From Selenomonas sp. (GTDB lineage Bacteria; Bacillota; Negativicutes; Selenomonadales; Selenomonadaceae): a stretch of 6,973 nucleotides of DNA. A program made the position numbers and the translations under genes. Under the pieces are notes generated by a model. It did no database searches and had not been told where the DNA came from. It was given only the letters and a program-made list of their open reading frames with translations. Where the stretch lies: contig JABZYJ010000102.1 in assembly GCA_015265235.1 (NCBI GenBank), forward strand, positions 1 to 6,973. The letters are read 5' to 3'. Of this stretch, positions 6,089-6,973 are shown piece by piece; the stretch's first letter is position 1; each line of letters begins with the position of its first letter.

Positions 6089-6096
6089 GAAGGCAA
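6060..6096. promoter_or_regulatory. Inverted repeat around promoter E, possible operator
   Basis: TTGCCTTC (6060-6067) and its exact reverse complement GAAGGCAA (6089-6096) are 21 bp apart. One half covers the -35 box and the other lies between the -10 box and the predicted start. Placement fits a repressor site, but no binding protein is identified. Confidence 0.35.
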
Positions 6097-6211
6097 TAAG
6101 AACATCCTCTCCACCGCGACGAGTAAGCATAGGCGCGGTGGCAGTAGCAGCGGATGAGCCGTTACCCTCACCGCTGACACTGGATGTTCTTTTTGTGTGC
6201 CTTCCATGCGC
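6061..6211 (+). repeat. 14-bp perfect direct repeat flanking small RNA E
   Basis: TGCCTTCCATGCGC occurs at 6061-6074 and again at 6198-6211, on both sides of RNA E. The first copy overlaps promoter E; the second begins a few bases after its T-run. Confidence 0.7.
6095..6194 (+). ncRNA. Candidate small RNA E, about 100 nt, three-way junction
   Basis: AAGAACATCC (6098-6107) pairs perfectly with GGATGTTCTT (6182-6191), and the T-run (6190-6194) overlaps the end of this stem as in an intrinsic terminator. Inside are CCACCGCG/CGCGGTGG (6111-6118 with 6134-6141, perfect 8 bp, 15-nt loop) and CAGCGG-A-TGAG/CTCA-CCGCTG (6148-6158 with 6167-6176, one bulged A, 8-nt loop). The junction strands are TCT, about six nt, and five nt. 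The structure is strong, and the promoter and T-run agree on the plus strand. The 3WJ does not carry hammerhead core bases and does not match purine or TPP riboswitch cores. No known family is recognised. Confidence 0.62.
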
Positions 6212-6232
6212 GCGATCCCTCATAAGCATAAG

Positions 6233-6275
6233 AAAAAATGCTGCTGTACGAAGTTTTCGCTCCGTACAGCAGCAT
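6233..6275 (-). terminator. Intrinsic terminator of deoC transcript
   Basis: ATGCTGCTGTACG (6275-6263, minus strand) pairs perfectly over 13 bp with CGTACAGCAGCAT (6250-6238) around a 12-nt loop, and is followed by a T-run (6237-6233) on the minus strand. It lies about 65 bases after the deoC stop. No T-run is present on the plus-strand side. Confidence 0.92.
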
Positions 6276-6341
6276 CGCTATCACACCAACAGTTTCACAT
6301 CGTGCTCGTCCAGAAATCTCTCACCATGTCGACAGGGTGTC

Positions 6342-6973
6342 TTACCCCTCCGCGCTGACAATCTTTACGCCGCTGCTCGTCCCGAGGCGCGTCGCCCCTG
6401 CGGCGATCATCGCCTCGGCATCTGCACGGCTGCGGACGCCGCCCGACGCCTTGACCCCCATCGCAGGGCCCACGGTCTCGCGCATCAGTGCGACATCGGC
6501 CGCCGTCGCGCCGCCCGTGGAGAACCCCGTCGAGGTCTTGACGAAGTCTGCCCCCGCCTCCTGCGCGAGGCGGCAGGCCGTGCGCTTCTCCGCGTCGGTC
6601 AGAAGGCAGGTCTCGATGATGACCTTCGTCAGGGCTTTTCCTTTTGCCGCAGCGACGACGCCCGCAATATCCGCGCGCACATAGTCGTAGTCCCCGTCCT
6701 TCAGGCGTCCGACGGGGATCACCATGTCCACCTCCTCCGCGCCGTCCGCGATCGCCTGCTGCGTCTCGAATACCTTCACCGCCGTTGGTGTCGCGCCCTG
6801 CGGAAAGCCAATGACCGTACAGGTCTTGACCCCCGTGCCGCGCAGCTGCGCCGCTGCATAGGACACCCAGATCGGGCTGACGCAGACGGAGGCGAAATGA
6901 TACTGTTTTGCCTCGCTGAGCAGCTGGTCAATGCCGGCTCTCGTCGCATCCGTTTTCAGCAGCGTATGGTCAA
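6342..6973 (-). CDS. deoC: Deoxyribose-phosphate aldolase, N-terminus just outside window
   Basis: 209 residues plus two bases are visible; the frame enters from the right edge at DHTLLK, which in the family normally follows only a few N-terminal residues, so the protein is almost complete (family length about 220). DeoC splits 2-deoxyribose 5-phosphate into glyceraldehyde 3-phosphate and acetaldehyde in the cytoplasm, using a Schiff base. Seen in the visible part are DHTLLKTDAT at the edge, FASVCVSP, CTVIGFPQG, EEVDMVIP (with the catalytic Asp near 82), KVIIETCLL, DFVKTSTGF (Schiff-base Lys near 145) and GVKASGGVR (second active-site Lys near 174). All key residues are present. A translation start at the GTG at 6866 would remove the DHTLLK motif and is rejected. 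The gene ends at TAA 6342-6344 and is followed by a strong terminator, so it is the last gene of its transcript. Confidence 0.96.
   Translation of the reverse strand, partial: DHTLLKTDATRAGIDQLLSEAKQYHFASVCVSPIWVSYAAAQLRGTGVKTCTVIGFPQGATPTAVKVFETQQAIADGAEEVDMVIPVGRLKDGDYDYVRADIAGVVAAAKGKALTKVIIETCLLTDAEKRTACRLAQEAGADFVKTSTGFSTGGATAADVALMRETVGPAMGVKASGGVRSRADAEAMIAAGATRLGTSSGVKIVSAEG

Noticed and set aside
6095..6194. RNA E as a T-box leader, because it contains CGCGGTGG-like sequence
   Set aside because: The T-box antiterminator sequence (UGGNACCGCG on the sense strand) and specifier region are missing on both strands, and no aminoacyl or biosynthesis gene follows.
5131..6237. tRNA genes, CRISPR array or insertion sequence in the gene-free stretch
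   Set aside because: No tRNA T-loop/acceptor pattern, no regular repeat-spacer series and no transposase fragment seen; the only long repeats are the two described.
6238..6684. 148-residue plus-strand frame
   Set aside because: It begins inside the deoC terminator stem and runs antisense to deoC.

Overview
The window looks like a piece of chromosome from a GC-rich diderm Firmicute, most likely a Negativicute of the Selenomonas type. This is an inference from the mix of genes: strong Bacillus-like Shine-Dalgarno sites and a 3D-domain cell-wall protein beside a Gram-negative-style phosphoethanolamine transferase and a futalosine-pathway menaquinone gene (mqnA). No rRNA gene or other species marker is present.

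Layout. Every protein gene I can support is on the minus strand. Reading in the direction of transcription (right to left): deoC (6342-6973, its first codons lie beyond the right edge), closed by a strong intrinsic terminator at 6233-6275; a 1.1-kb stretch without a convincing protein gene (5131-6237); mqnA (4240-5070) with its own promoter; then a tight operon of a secreted peptidoglycan-binding/3D-domain protein (3375-4085), a phosphoethanolamine transferase-like membrane protein (1501-3363), a threonine-synthase-like PLP enzyme (489-1490) and a Ppx/GppA phosphatase (1-484, cut by the left edge). Gaps inside the operon are 11, 10 and 4 bases. Its promoter has a 17-bp spacer and its -35 box overlaps the mqnA stop codon.

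The unusual part is 5205-6200. On the plus strand, opposite to all the protein genes, there are five sigma70/sigmaA-type promoters in a row, each with exactly 17 bp between its -35 and -10 boxes. Each is followed by a short segment that folds into a compact RNA. Four of the five end in a T-tract and look like complete small-RNA genes of about 75-200 nt. Three (C, D, E) share one plan: the 5' and 3' ends pair in a long closing stem, two or three hairpins lie inside, and a T-run follows the closing stem. I do not recognise any of them as 6S, SRP, tmRNA, RNase P, T-box or a common riboswitch. This array of small-RNA genes is the best candidate for something undescribed.

How the genes work together. 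The 3D protein and the phosphoethanolamine transferase point to envelope remodelling; the threonine-synthase-like enzyme and Ppx are metabolic or stress-related and seem to be co-transcribed with them. mqnA makes a menaquinone precursor and deoC salvages deoxyribose 5-phosphate. Nothing in the sequence shows which genes the small RNAs act on.
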